Part shown: piece by piece, positions 23,470-34,833 of the stretch
Layout of the letters: every line of letters starts with the position of its first letter
Numbering within the stretch: the first letter of the stretch is position 1
Assembly: GCA_030848705.1 (NCBI GenBank)
Contig: CM061243.1
Location: 2,018,001 to 2,082,000, forward strand
DNA from: Heracleum sosnowskyi
Taxonomy: Eukaryota > Streptophyta > Magnoliopsida > Apiales > Apiaceae
Direction of reading: 5' to 3'
Length of the DNA stretch: 64,000 nt
Notes under the pieces: model-generated
What the model was told of the DNA's origin: nothing
Databases searched by the model: none
Seen by the model: only the letters and a program-made list of their open reading frames with translations
Program-made: the position numbers and the translations under genes

Positions 23470-25005
23470 TTAAACAATAGGTTTAAGGCCCATCCCTCTA
23501 TATGATTTGTCAACCAGTTCTCTTGATAACCCTTTGGTTAGCGGATTCGTGATATTATCCTTTGACGGTATAAAGTCAATGGTGATAATTCCGGTTGACA
23601 TTAACTGTCTAATGGAACTACGTCGTCGTCGTATGTGACGGGACTTTCCATTATACATCGTGCTCTGTGCTCTTCCAATAGCAGACTGACTATCACAGTG
23701 TAGTCCTATTGCAGTCACATGCTTTGGCCATCTCGGAATATCTCCCAGAAATTGGCGTAAGTATTCAGCCTCTTCAGCGCATTTATCTAACGCCACAAAC
23801 TCAGCTTCCATCGTGGAATGAGTTATCACCGTTTGTTTTGAGGATTTCCATGATATTGCCGCTCCAGCTAGTGTAAACACATAGCCACTCGTAGACTTTA
23901 GTGCTTTCTTACTAGATATCCAGTTTGCATCAGTATATCCTTCTAATACTGTTGGATAACTACCATAATGCAATCCATAGTCTCGAGTTCCTCTCAAGTA
24001 TCTTAGTACTCGAATGATCGCTTTCCAATGATCAGCTCCCGGATTACTCGTAAATCTACTCAATTTGCTAATTGAGTATACAATTTCTGGTCTTGTACAA
24101 CTCATTAAGTACATCAGACTTCCAATTATCCTTGAGTATTCTAATTGGGAGACTGTTACACCTTTATTCTTGGATATATGCAAAGTCAGATCCACAGGTG
24201 TTCTAGCATTCTCAAAATCATCCTTGAGAAACTTATCAAGAATCTTGTCAGCATAATGTGGTTGACTTAGTGCGAGACCCTCATATGTTCTAGAAATTTG
24301 AATCCCGAGAATCATATTTGCCAGTCCCATGTCTTTTATGTCAAATCTTGCTTTTAACATGTCCTTGGTAGATTTGATCACTTTATCATTGCTTCCAGCA
24401 ATAAGTAGATCATCTACATACAATGTCATCATGACATATCCATTTTCGTTATCCCTGTAATAGGCACAACTATCGCATTCATTGATCTTGAAGCCATTAG
24501 CCAACACGACTTCATCAAACTTTTCATGCCATATCATTGGCACTTGCTTCAAGCCATATAAAGATTTCACCAATCTACAGACTTTTCTTTCTTGTTCAGG
24601 GACCACAAACCCTTCAGGTTGTTCCATATAGATTTCCTCGTCTATATCTCCATTTAAAAAAGCTGTTTTCACATTCATTTGATGTACTGTTAGATTTCGC
24701 ATAGCAGCAATAACAAACATCATCCTTATGGATGTTATTCTCGATACCGGAGAATATGTATCAAAGTAATCAAGGCCATACTGTTGCTTGTATCCTTTGA
24801 TTACAAGTCTAGCCTTGTACTTATCGATCGTTCCGTCAGTTTTCAACTTCTTCTTGAAAACCCACTTGCTACCTAATGGTTTACTACCATATGGCAAGTC
24901 CACTAATTCCCAAGTATGATTATGTAAAATAGAATCAACTTCACTTTTGATGGCCTCTTTCCACATAGGTCCATCAGGAGATGTTACTGCTTCCTTATAG
25001 GTTTT
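23470..25005 (-). pseudogene. Copia reverse transcriptase and RNase H
   Basis: RT: WELVDLP, KWVFKKKLKTDG, YKARLVIKGYKQ, QMNVKTAFLNGD, EIYMEQPEGF, LVKSLYGLKQ, and the catalytic YVDD in TLYVDDLLIAGS. RNase H: SRFTSNPGADHW, LRYLRGTRDYGL, EGYTDANWISS, STSGYVFTLAG, STMEAEFVAL, CDSQSAI, DFIPSKDNITNPLTK. About 500 residues are open to the TAA near 23470. It is separated from the integrase part by a one-base frameshift near 25005. 22863-23469 between this frame and the 3' LTR is non-coding. Confidence 0.93.
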
Positions 25006-26725
25006 TCAGATCACCTTCTTCAAGCAAATATGTCAGAAATTCTGACCCATATGATTTTTCCTTTATTTATCTTTTGCTCCTTCTCACTATCCCCACATCT
25101 TCGTCTTGACTCTCATCATTCTCATTATCGTCTTCTATAGACTCATGAGTACGTTTAGACGTTGTAGAGCATTCAGGATTATATGGAAATACATTCTCAA
25201 AGAATGAGGCATTCCTTGACTCCATGATCGTAATCTTTTGAATATCAGGAATCTTAGATTCATACACAAGAAACCGATATGCAGTACTATGTGGTGGATA
25301 TCCGATGAAGATACAATCCACAGTCTTTGGACCAATCTTCACCTTCTTAGGTGCTGGGATTAGTACCTTCGCAAGGCACCCCCACACTTTCAGAGTTTGG
25401 TAACTTGGTTTCTTTTTCTTAAACATCTCATAAGGACTCACATCCTTATTCTTATGAATCATCATATTTAAAATATGGTTCGCACTTAAGATGGCTTCCC
25501 TCCACATCGACTGCGGAAGTCCAGAGCTTAGCAACATCACATTCATCATCTCTTTGAGAGTACGATTCTTCCTCTCAGCCACTCCATTTGACTGAGGGGA
25601 GTATGGTGCAGTGACCTCATGGATTATACCATGTTGTGAACAGAATTCCCCAAAGGGTTCAACATATTCACCTCCACGATCACTTCGTATCGTTTTGATT
25701 TTCTCTGTTTGTTGTGTCTCAACTTCTTCCTTATAGATTTTAAATTTATCTATTGCCTCGTCTTTGCTTTTAAGCAAATATACATAGTAGTATTTCGTAC
25801 AATCATCCACGAATGTAATAAAATACTTATTGCCTCCTCTAGTCGGAGCAAATTTTAAGTCACAAATGTCGTTATGTATTAGGTCTAGCACTTTGGTGTT
25901 TCTTTCAACTTGTTTAAACGATGATCTCGTTAATTTTGCCTCAACACAAGTTTCACACTTATGTTTTGAATCGATATTCAATTTCGATATGTATTCTTTT
26001 ACACTTAACCTTCGTAAAGTGTCATAATTTACATGTCCCAATCTAGCATGCCATAAATTAGGAGACTCAAGCAAGTAAACAGAAGAATTCTTCATTCCAT
26101 TATTATCCTTAACGGACATTACATTGAGCTTAAACAGCCCATCAGCTAAATAGCCCTTACCTTCAAACATACCATTCTTAGACAAAATAACTTTATCTGA
26201 CTCTATTACAATGCAAAAGCCATGCTTATTCAACAAGGAACCAGACACAAGGTTCTTGCGAATATCAGGCACACAAAGTACACTCTTCAAAGTCAGATCC
26301 TTCCCAGAGGTCATCTTCAGAATCACCGTGCCTTCCCCTTCAATGGTAGAAGTCGTTGAATTCCCCATGTAGAGCTTCTCACCAGCATTGGAAGCTATGA
26401 GGCTAGAGAAAATCGCCTTGTCTGAGCAAACATGCCTTGTAGCACCAGTATGAATCCACCATTCCTTTGGATTGGAGCCAACCAGGTTCACTTCAGAGAC
26501 CGTAGCACATAGGTCTATGTCACCCATCTCCTTGGAGATATCATCCATCATGTTTGCTTCCTTTTTATTGTTGGGCTTCTTGGGCTTCCTGCATTCAGAA
26601 GACCTATGACCCACTTTATCACAGTTATAGCACTTCCCTTGAAACTTCGACTTCGAAATTCCTCCATTGGGTGCCAATTTTGCCCCTTTTCCGGAATTGT
26701 TCTTCTTGGGCTTAAATTCCACCAT
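25006..26725 (-). pseudogene. Copia zinc knuckle, protease and integrase
   Basis: Begins with the gag zinc knuckle CYNCDKVGHRSSEC. The protease motif reads WWIHTGATRHVC: the catalytic Asp of D-T-G is replaced by His, which should abolish proteolysis. The pre-integrase domain follows (LWHARLGHVNYDTLRRL, zinc ligands C-x2-C in KCETCVEAK). The integrase core has HNDICDLKF, FITFVDDCTKYYYVYLLK, IRSDRGGEYV, and TAPYSPQSNGVAERKNRTLK, then WREAILSANHILN. A TAA at 25067-25069 follows VRRSKR where the family reads through, and a frameshift lies near 25005. Confidence 0.93.
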
Positions 26726-27582
26726 GTTTGCCTTTTCAGTGGCAACATTAGTCTTCTTCTCGGATCCCCTGTTGTCTTATTCAATGCGAAGTCTAACGAT
26801 TAGATCCTCCATAGACATCTCCTTTCACTTGTGCTTAAGGTAGTTCTTGAAATCTTTCCAACCAGGTGGCAGCTTTTCAATCACAACAGCAACTTGGAAA
26901 GACTCACTTATGACCATTCCTTCAGAATGAATCTCATGGATGATCAATTGCAATTCTTGCACCTGACTAACCATAGTCTTTGAATCCATCATCTTATAAT
27001 CAAGAAAGCGGCCAACAATCCACTTCTTAGCCCCAGCGTCCTCGATTTTATACTTTTGGTCAAGAGATTAGGCCTTAGCTGTTGGCTTTGAGCTATACAC
27101 GTTATACAATGAGTCAGCCAAACCATTAAGCACGTAGTTCCGACAGATATAATCGGCGTGCTTCCAGGCATCAACTGCATACACATCTGTGTGTTACTCT
27201 CAGCAGTGATCAACGATGCATCCTCTTTCAGATAATGATCAAAATTCAACGTGGTTAGATAAAACAGCATCTTTTGCTGCAAGCATTTGAAGTTCGTACC
27301 ATTGAACTTCTCAGGTTTCTCAGCATGTACAGCAGGCACAGTAGGAACCGTCGGCACAATAGGTGCAGTAGCCATTATAGGTATAATTGGCGTCTGTACT
27401 ACCGATGTCTGCACACCAGTAGAACCAAAACCTCCTATCGTCTGTCCAAACGGAACATTAAACTATCCAATGACAGTATGTCTCGAAGACACATGTCCAC
27501 TCGATATTTGATCCCCATCAGGTGTAACCTGTGTGTTGGGATTAACTGAGCTTCTATTATTTACAGTTTCAATATTCTCCAT
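26726..27582 (-). pseudogene. Copia gag, broken
   Basis: ATG at 27580-27582 starts MENIETVNNRSS. In-frame TAG at 27463-27465. The gag core reads AEKPEKFNGTNFKCLQQKML, after which a frameshift near 27185 moves the conserved text to another frame. At least two further stops lie before the zinc knuckle (near 27066 and 26826). The conserved downstream segments FQVAVVIEKLPPGWKDFKNY and SMEDLIVRLR are still recognisable. Confidence 0.88.
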
Positions 27583-27659
27583 AGATCTGTTACTCAAAAT
27601 CAAACAGAGACAGATGTATCAGTCACAGATTATAAAAAAAAATTATTACGCTTTAAGAT

Positions 27660-28351
27660 TGTTAGACAATCTGTGATATTAGTACATAAAACAACGTGGG
27701 CGTGTGTGAATAACAGATAAGGTGTATGTAAACAATAAAAAAATAAACAAATAAAAATAAGGAGACAAGGAACAAAAACCGAGTTCAGTGTGTGACTGTC
27801 TCCTTAAAACGTATTAGCCCTCACCGTATGTGCGAGCGAATTGCTTCCCAGGATAAAACGGTTTGCAGTGAGGCTGTCGAATAGCGTCACTCTCAGCGAG
27901 TTTGAGACGAACAAGAAAACTATCACCGGAGGAAGAGAAGAGAGATATGTGTAAGAGACGATGTACTTTCGAGTGAATAATCCTAAGGCTATACACGAGT
28001 TTATATAGGCTAGGAAAACTTGTGCGCTACACAATTTCCATAATAAATTAACCACGTTAATCAATTATATCGGTTGGCAATTTCCTTAATTAATTAGTCA
28101 AGCTAATTAATTGCATCGGTGGCAATTATGCTGGTGGAAATTTCCTTAATTAATTAGTCAAGCTAATTAATCTCGTCAATGGCAAAAAATCCGAATTTAA
28201 AACAGAATTGATTTTATCAGATAACTCAAAATCAATGATTTTATCAAATAAATCAAAATCAATGACTTTATCAGATAACTCAAAATCAATGATTTAATTT
28301 TACCAAATCAATTAACTCACCCATACCATAATTCACCCATACTTTCCAACA
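27660..28351 (-). repeat. Copia 5' LTR
   Basis: 692 bp, plus strand TGTTAGACAATCTGTG to TTTCCAACA. TATA box for minus-strand transcription at about 28000-28009 (plus strand TTTATATAGG). It is longer than the partner LTR mostly because of a third copy of the roughly 30-bp AATCAATGA...ATCAGATAACTC repeat near 28210-28300. The segment 27583-27659 inside it is the leader. No standard initiator-Met primer-binding site is evident there. Confidence 0.93.
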
Positions 28352-28898
28352 ATGGGTACCTTATAGACCAATTGTTGAAAGATCGAGTCAACGACCGAAC
28401 ATACAAGTATGGAGGATAGTTGGAGAACCGTTGCAGATTTTCTTTAGAAATTGTCGAAGCTGTGTCTAAAGAAATAGGAGCAGATAGGTTTTTGCCTTTT
28501 GCAGATTACTTGGAATCAGGTGATTTAAATCCAGAAGCCTTGGGGCTTTATATGGCTGAATCCTTGAATAAATTTGGCCTTCTCTACTTGCACGTGGTCG
28601 AGCCAAGGATGAAAAATGCTTGGAAAAATTTGAATGTTCCGAGAGTCTTGTGCCGATGAGAAAAGCATTTAGAGGTACTTTTATTGTTGTTGGGGGTTAT
28701 GAAAGGGAATACGGCAATCAAGCTATAGCTGAGAACAATGCAAACCTTGTTGCTTATGGTCGCTTGTTCTTGGCAAACCCTGATCTACCAAGGCGGTTTG
28801 AGCTTAATGCTCCCCTCAACAAATATGACATAAACACATTCTATACATCTGATCCGATTGTTGGCTACACTGATTATCCATTCCTTGGTCAAACATGA
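28352..28898 (+). pseudogene. OPR: 12-oxophytodienoate reductase pseudogene, 3' half
   Basis: Continues the OPR frame after the Copia TSD: YLIDQLLKDRVNDRT is followed by a TAG where the family has Ser in YGGSLENR. Then ENRCRFSLEIVEAVSKEIGA, a roughly six-residue deletion at the VGIRLS strand, PFADYLESGDLNPEALGLYM, and ESLNKFGLLYLHVVEPRM. A frameshift near 28640 leads to SESLVPMRKAFRGTFIVVGG, VAYGRLFLANPDLPRRFEL, and the C-terminus YTSDPIVGYTDYPFL with stop at 28896-28898. The damage is independent of the transposon, so the gene may have been dead before or after the insertion. Confidence 0.9.
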
Positions 28899-29314
28899 AT
28901 TGCCGAAACATGAGGAACAGAGGTTGATGTTTTTCGTTTCCTAAAAAGAATTAGTTGAAGATTATTATTGTGGTTACCTTAAAATGTTGAAGGAACTATT
29001 AGTTCTTCGCTCGAGAGTTGAGGGCCGGCAGCAGATCAAAATTCCGTGCCCCTCAATATATAAATTATTCCTGAAAAATTATTTTTCTAGAAATTTTACT
29101 AGCAAAATCATTCATGAATCATTCGTAATCAAGATTTGAAAACATATAATTTCAAATATATATTATGAACAATCCATTCAATCTTTTATTAGTTTATTAT
29201 GATATACTCGAACAAAGATAACACTTCATCAAGTTAAAACTTGTGCTCCTAATTTTTGTGTTTTTGTGCCCCTGAAATTTGGTTTTTTGTGGTGCCCCGA
29301 TTCAGTAGCATCAC
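28899..29314. other. Intergenic, no clear feature
   Basis: AT-rich. The phrase GTGCCCC recurs three times (about 29047, 29268, 29292). No coding pattern is seen. Confidence 0.4.
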
Positions 29315-30635
29315 TGTAACAGCCCGACTTTTCGGACTATTAAATCTAAATACAAAACTTAAATAAAGTACTATACAATGACAATTACAGACGAAAGTGT
29401 GACAAAAGTTTAATTACAAAAATATCTAATACAAAAGCGCAGCTAACGATGACAATCCAAGCCAAACTAGCCCAAACCTAATATCCTCGAACTCGAAAGC
29501 ACATCCACTCGATCTTAACCCGAACCTGAAAATTGTAAGGAATGAGCTATACAGCCCAACAAGAAACCAATCGATCCAACTAGTCGAGCAAATAACATGT
29601 ATACACATAAGATAATACAATATTCGATACGATAAGATATACGAAACAAATAACTTTAATACACATATTCTTATTCTTATTCGATAGATACGATACGACA
29701 CCACATAACAACAATAACTTGAAACCCACAATTCATGCCACGACCACTTCAACCCGGTGATAACGGTCCTAAATTTTCAGAAAACTGTCACTATAACCCG
29801 GTGACTCGGTCCTTATTCTTATTCGATATTTTCACAAACCATGGCATAAATCTGAATCATAAGACTATTGCTTACACATAACACATATCAAATAATACAT
29901 ATCACTTCAAAATATATCATCACTAAGTCCGAGTTAATATAATCAAAACACACACACAACACATACTTTCGAAAATACTAGATAAATCCATCGGAAACTT
30001 ACCTCAACGCGAAAAATCAAGAATCAAATCATCCTAGAGCACGTACCCAATTCTGACCTGAACTGTATTTACTCATTTTGACCCTCTAAACGATGTTTTC
30101 TTGAAAAACTCAAAGGACGAAAATTGTACATAATGAAAATACCTTTCTGAAAAGATATGACTCATCAGAATCGGACTTATAACGAATCGGGAATTGAATA
30201 AAACGTCCGCTGAATTTGAACATAAACTGAAAAACAAAATTTGTTTATGTTTTGTGATTTTAAGAACAGTTTAGAGCATAATATGGAAAAACACTATGAA
30301 ATAGATGTTTTAGGAAATTGAAAGAGCTTTCTGAAAAGTCCAGAATAATCAAATTCCGACTTACGATGAATTTATTACGAATTTTACAAGACAACTGAAT
30401 TCTATGTATAAAAACCCTACGAATTTTGACAATAAAAACGAAGAAAGAGAATATGATGTTTATATAAAGACTCGGAACCCTAATTCCAAACCTACTACTT
30501 ACCCGTGTTCAAATCTGATCCAAACTTTAGGCCAATTAGTCTAATTTAATATTAAATCCTATTCTTTTTCAAATTTTAATCTAATTTTCTATTATTCTTT
30601 TATTATTATTAATCTAAAAATTACGGGATATTACA
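29315..30635. repeat. Solo LTR with perfect TSD
   Basis: 1321 bp from TGTAACAGCCCGACTTTTCGG to GGGATATTACA, flanked on both sides by ATCAC (29310-29314 and 30636-30640). The ends and length suggest a Ty3/gypsy LTR. There is no internal element, so it is the product of LTR-LTR recombination. Part of it (about 30060-30400) resembles 58990-59340. Confidence 0.9.
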
Positions 30636-31692
30636 ATCACCCACGGACAGATCTATCGCTAAGAGTGCTTGGGAGCTTATCTTTGTTTTATAGTTTTTAG
30701 TTGTATTATGATCTCTGTTCTTAGAGAGACCTGGATCTACAATGGCGGTCCAAGCATGTTGAGAACATATCTGCTTGCTCTGCTTATAGGTTTGCTGAAA
30801 CACATCTGGTTGCTGTGCTATTGTTGTTTCAAGGGCTGTAATTCAAGTCGAGTTTGAGCTTTTTACAGCCGAGCAAGAACTTTTATTGCCGAGTCGAGTT
30901 CGAGCTGTAAAGTATTTAAATAAAGATGGATGGAGATGGACCCAGATCTTAGAAGCAAAAACCATTGTTACTTATAAATATCAATTTGTTACTTTTAGAA
31001 ACATTTGCAGAGTCCCTCTAGGATCCTGAGAATCATGATAATCTAGCATTGTTTCTTCCTATTTTTAAACACACTAGTGAAGAATAATGCAATTCATGCT
31101 TTCGCTATTGGTGATATATTGAAAAATAATTGTCCAAATCATACAACGGTGATCAGTAGTACTTGCAAGCAATTGATTTTAAATCAATAACTTGATACAA
31201 TGAAAAATGGCCTATGAATCCTTCAAACTATCCATGAGCAATATCAAAGTTCAAGATTCTTTTGGTCACACTCCATCAGTGGTGGTATACCTGGACATTT
31301 ATTATTTAATGGTAACATTTCGTTGAATCCAATAAATTTTCCACTTGAACTTACTGTGTAATTGGCATTATTCAGGTTCATAAAGATCAACACCCAAGTT
31401 TGGTTTAATTCTTTATACGGGCTGTAGCAATTGATATACGCTGTAATGACAGGTCAACTATGATTTCACTTAAACTTAAGCGTAAGAGATGAAATTAAAG
31501 TACAAAAAGGAGGTAAATTAATATTTAATTGATAAAAATAAAGTTACATGTGATTAGAGATTTCTCAAACATAGGGGATCGACTAGTGGGTTCTAGATTT
31601 TTAAGAAATCATTTGAACATTGTTCGAGAAACATTTATGATAAATTCCCTGAATTTAGAAACATAAGTAGGGAAGTTACTGTACAATTTTAA
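30636..31692. other. Unassigned intergenic DNA
   Basis: Moderately AT-rich. GAGTCGAGTT/GAGCTGTAA phrases occur around 30845-30910. I recognise no gene. Confidence 0.4.
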
Positions 31693-31957
31693 AGTTCTGG
31701 GGAAAAAATGTATGATCTTTTTCTTTAATGGTTCATGCGTACCATATGTCATACTTTAGGGGTCAAAATGTAATTAAACATTGTTAATTTACGAAATTAC
31801 CCCTGAATTATTTAACGGTAACGGTAAAAATCGATGAAAAGGATGCATAGTGTAGCGCCAAAACATGTGTATGAATGCAATTTGCAATTACCAAAAGTAT
31901 GTATACTAAAGTGACTTTGGGTCGAACTAAAGGGGTGCATTTTGCAGATTAGTCTAA
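31693..31957. mobile_element. Foldback MITE, truncated copy
   Basis: Ends GGTGCATTTTGCAGATTAGTCTAA at 31957 and carries GAATTATTTAACGGTAACGG and GCCAAAACATGTGTATGAATG. This is the same family as 34385-34730. The left arm is shortened to about 30 bp (TCTGGGGAAAAAATGTATG). Confidence 0.7.
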
Positions 31958-32988
31958 AGACTAATAATGCCTCTTATACAACATGTAAAAAAATTAAGAA
32001 AACAAACCTCACAAGCACCTCCAGCTTGGTACTTTGCTTCTAAGTCAGAATTTTGTCCACATGCTGCTCAATCAAGAAGTGGAAACAACCAGAGCGATAC
32101 AAAAGTAAAAGGGTTAAATAGACACGAATTAATCAAAAGAAAAGAAGGTGAGGCATGAACGACGTAGCAGTTTATATATTGTACTTTACTGCTTTTGAAA
32201 TCATGTTTGCCTATTTTGCTGTATAATTGTACCAAGACTTCTATGCATTTCAATGCAAGGTCATTACATATAAACTACAATGAGTTATGAGTCAAATGGC
32301 CGAGGAGAATAGTTTTCGTTGTGGAGTTCAGCTAAATATATTTGTAACCTTCCCTTCATATATTTCACGTTATTGAAAGTGTTGTCTAATTGGTTATAAA
32401 TAACTTAACAGATACGCCAATCGGCCATTACTCCTTAAATGAACCCCTTTAGTAATCAAACTTGCTAACTGAATTCCGCCAGGAATATTTCTTTGATTTA
32501 CCAAGAAACACACAAAAAAACATGAAGTGTTAAAGACCATTTTAGTGTTCAAGACATAACAGTAATGCCAAATCACTTGCTCCTCAAGTGAACCCCTTGC
32601 AAAACAACACTTGCTTCTTTGCTAATTGAATAACACCTTGGGTTTCATAAATTAACATGTACCTACTATGACCATTGTAGTGTTCAAGACATGAAGGTAA
32701 TGCCAAAGCCTATAACCAGTTTAAACTTGAAACATCTCACAAATAGTACTTACAACTCTTTAACTATATAATTTGTTTTCTTAACCAACATCCGGGATAA
32801 AATATGTGAAAAGAAATTGTTTTCAAAAAAATAAGACAAATGCTTATCACATCACATAGTAAAAATGTTAACTGGAAGGAAGTGTTATACTTCACACACA
32901 AAGCAAATGCAATTACCTAACAAAGTCAAGGCATGAACATGGCAAAATATAGAGTAGCTTGGTATAATTGTATAAACTAGAAACAAAC
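31958..32988. other. Intergenic, no clear feature
   Basis: AT-rich. Two diverged copies of CTCCTYAARTGAACCCCTT and GTGTTCAAGACATRA at about 32430-32560 and 32578-32700 suggest a local duplication of roughly 140 bp. No coding pattern. Confidence 0.4.
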
Positions 32989-34347
32989 CTCAAAATAGTA
33001 TGCTCCTAATAATATGAAGAAAGTATCAATAGCTCTCAGGTGAACTGCAATTTGAAATCCTTCTTCAAAACTTGAAACTAGCACTCCAACTGTTTCACCT
33101 CTACCGTTGAAAACTGCCCCCTAAGACACCATCTCGATGTAGTAAACTAGCAATTTGGATTATTGGAACGAATGAATCAATTCCTGATTCATAACTTACT
33201 TCTTTTTTTCTTTCGAACTTCAAATATATTCTGTCATAAAGATGACCCATTCGTCTGATATTACATGTTTTGTCCACCACACTTGATAAATAATTAGCAC
33301 ACCCACAACCCAGGATTCTAAACACATCATTTATACAGGGGAAACATACCGTACCAACCAAATGCGATCCCACGAAGTTAACAGGATTCCCAAGATAAAA
33401 TAAACACTCACCTGAAAAAATGGATCCCTCACGTGCAAGCACCCCATAATCATCACCACTGGACAAGCCAACTCCCAGAGCTGCTAGGTTCAACCTATTG
33501 TCCTTGTATATCATATTTGCTGGTCTAGATTCCTTTTCATCAAGCCTACGAGCCTTTTGCAGAAATAAGTTCAAATTGGTCAAATATCTCTGCACAACTT
33601 AGTATAACCAGGTCACGTCCCCCTCCTAATGAAACATCCCCTTTAACTGTAAATCCTGGGGCATGTCTTACAACATTATTTTTCTTGATAGAACCATGTA
33701 CAACAATATGCCATACAATATGTTTGTTATCCTGTGATAAAATTATCAAACAATAAATTCTTTATCATTAAAACACATCCAATTTAAAGATATGTATACA
33801 CCGAAATTCAATTTAAAGATATGTATCCAATTTAAGGGTGGATTCATGAAGTAAATGAAATGAAATGTAAAACGTTTCGCCATTTGCTCCCGAGTTAAAA
33901 AAACATATAAATTGAAACTACTTTCATTCATGTGCTCCCTGCCCTTGCATTTTAAAAGTAATAGTTTTAGTAGTAAGGGCATATTTGAATAATAAGTCCT
34001 TTCAATTTCCCGTATTCACTTGATTTCCATTGCATCGAACTTTTGGTTGAAAGTATTGAAAAGAAAGCATATAAATTCCCATTTCTCCTACTTGCTTTAC
34101 TTCTTAAAAACAACTCGTGGGAACGAGTATGAATGCAAATTTTATTACTTGACATCCTCATTTACTTTCCTCCATATTTTAACTCAGGAGCAGAACGTAA
34201 ATAAAAAAACACTCTGTCCTTAAATGTCTTACCTTAGCCATTTTGAGCTTCCCCAGCCGTGTAGCCAGTTCATATTTGTAGTCAGGATCTGTAGCAACTT
34301 CTAATGCAGCCTTTATCATTTCTTGTAATTCCACGAAACGAGCCACA
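32989..34347 (-). pseudogene. Trypsin-fold (PA clan) protease-like pseudogene
   Basis: Two recognisable exons. 34347-34233 reads VARFVELQEMIKAALEVA and ELATRLGKLKMAK before the donor GTAAGA. 33731-32989 reads WHIVVHGSIKKNN, GGGRDLVILSCAEIFDQF, LGVGLSSGDDYGVLAREGS, LYYLGNP-type text (LFYLGNPVNFVGSHLVGT), DSFVPIIQI, GVLGG and GETVGVLVSSFEEG before the donor GTTTGT. In the serine-protease pattern G-x-S-G-G the nucleophile is Leu here (TTA for TCA). Frameshifts lie near 33565 and near 33115. Upstream exons were not found. The fold assignment rests on the pattern of strands and the S-G-G region; the exact family is uncertain. It lies upstream of the Athila element, on the same strand as the other pseudo-protease at 46963-50808. 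Confidence 0.6.
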
Positions 34348-34384
34348 CTATATGATTTGGTAAAATATATTCAGTTCAACGAAA

Positions 34385-34730
34385 TTAGACTAATCTGCAA
34401 AATGCACCCCTTTGGTTCGGCCCAAAGTCACTTTAGTATACATACTTTTGATAATTACAAATTGCATCCCTACACATGTTTTGGCGCTGCACTATGCACC
34501 CCTTTCATCGATTTTTACCGTTACTGTTAAATAACTCGGGGGTAATTTCGTAAATTAACAATGCTCAATTACATTTTGACCCCTAAAGTATGACATAAGG
34601 TACGCATGAACCCTTAAAGAAAAAGATCATACATTTTTGCCCCTGAATTATTTAACGGTAACAGTAAAAATCGATGAAAGGGGTGCATAGTGCATCGCCA
34701 AAACATGTGTAGGGATGCAATATGCAATTA
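34385..34730. mobile_element. Foldback MITE
   Basis: Left end TTAGACTAATCTGCAAAATG. The two arms are inverted copies: GCATCCCTACACATGTTTTGG, ACTATGCACCCCTTTCATCG and TTTTTACCGTTACTGTTAAA on the left against CGATGAAAGGGGTGCATAGT and CCAAAACATGTGTAGGGATGC on the right. The right arm stops at CAATTAAC, so about 50 bp of the outer end is missing. No coding capacity. Confidence 0.78.
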
Positions 34731-34833
34731 ACAGATTATTTTGGGCCCCAAGTAATTTTGGGCCACAAGTCTGATTATCCTTGTCTTTGTTTATGTCTTG
34801 GGTTGGAACAAATTACTATAATTCGTCCCCGCC

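Larger units (their letters stand above)
22183..28351 (-). mobile_element. Full-length Ty1/copia retrotransposon, inactive
   Basis: Two LTRs (22183-22846 and 27660-28351) in direct orientation are flanked by a perfect TSD ATGGG (22178-22182 and 28352-28356). The element reads on the minus strand, so the right LTR is the 5' one. Gag, protease, integrase, RT and RNase H follow in Copia order. It has nonsense and frameshift mutations in gag, one of each between integrase and RT, and a mutated protease active site, so it is not autonomous. It is inserted in the OPR pseudogene. It differs from the Copia relics at 19.5 and 55-57 kb. Confidence 0.95.

Noticed and set aside
31958..34384. Single transposon with the foldback copies as its terminal inverted repeats (Pack-MULE-like)
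   Set aside because: The family ends point inward, toward the pseudogene, so each copy is a separate MITE and not the two ends of one element.
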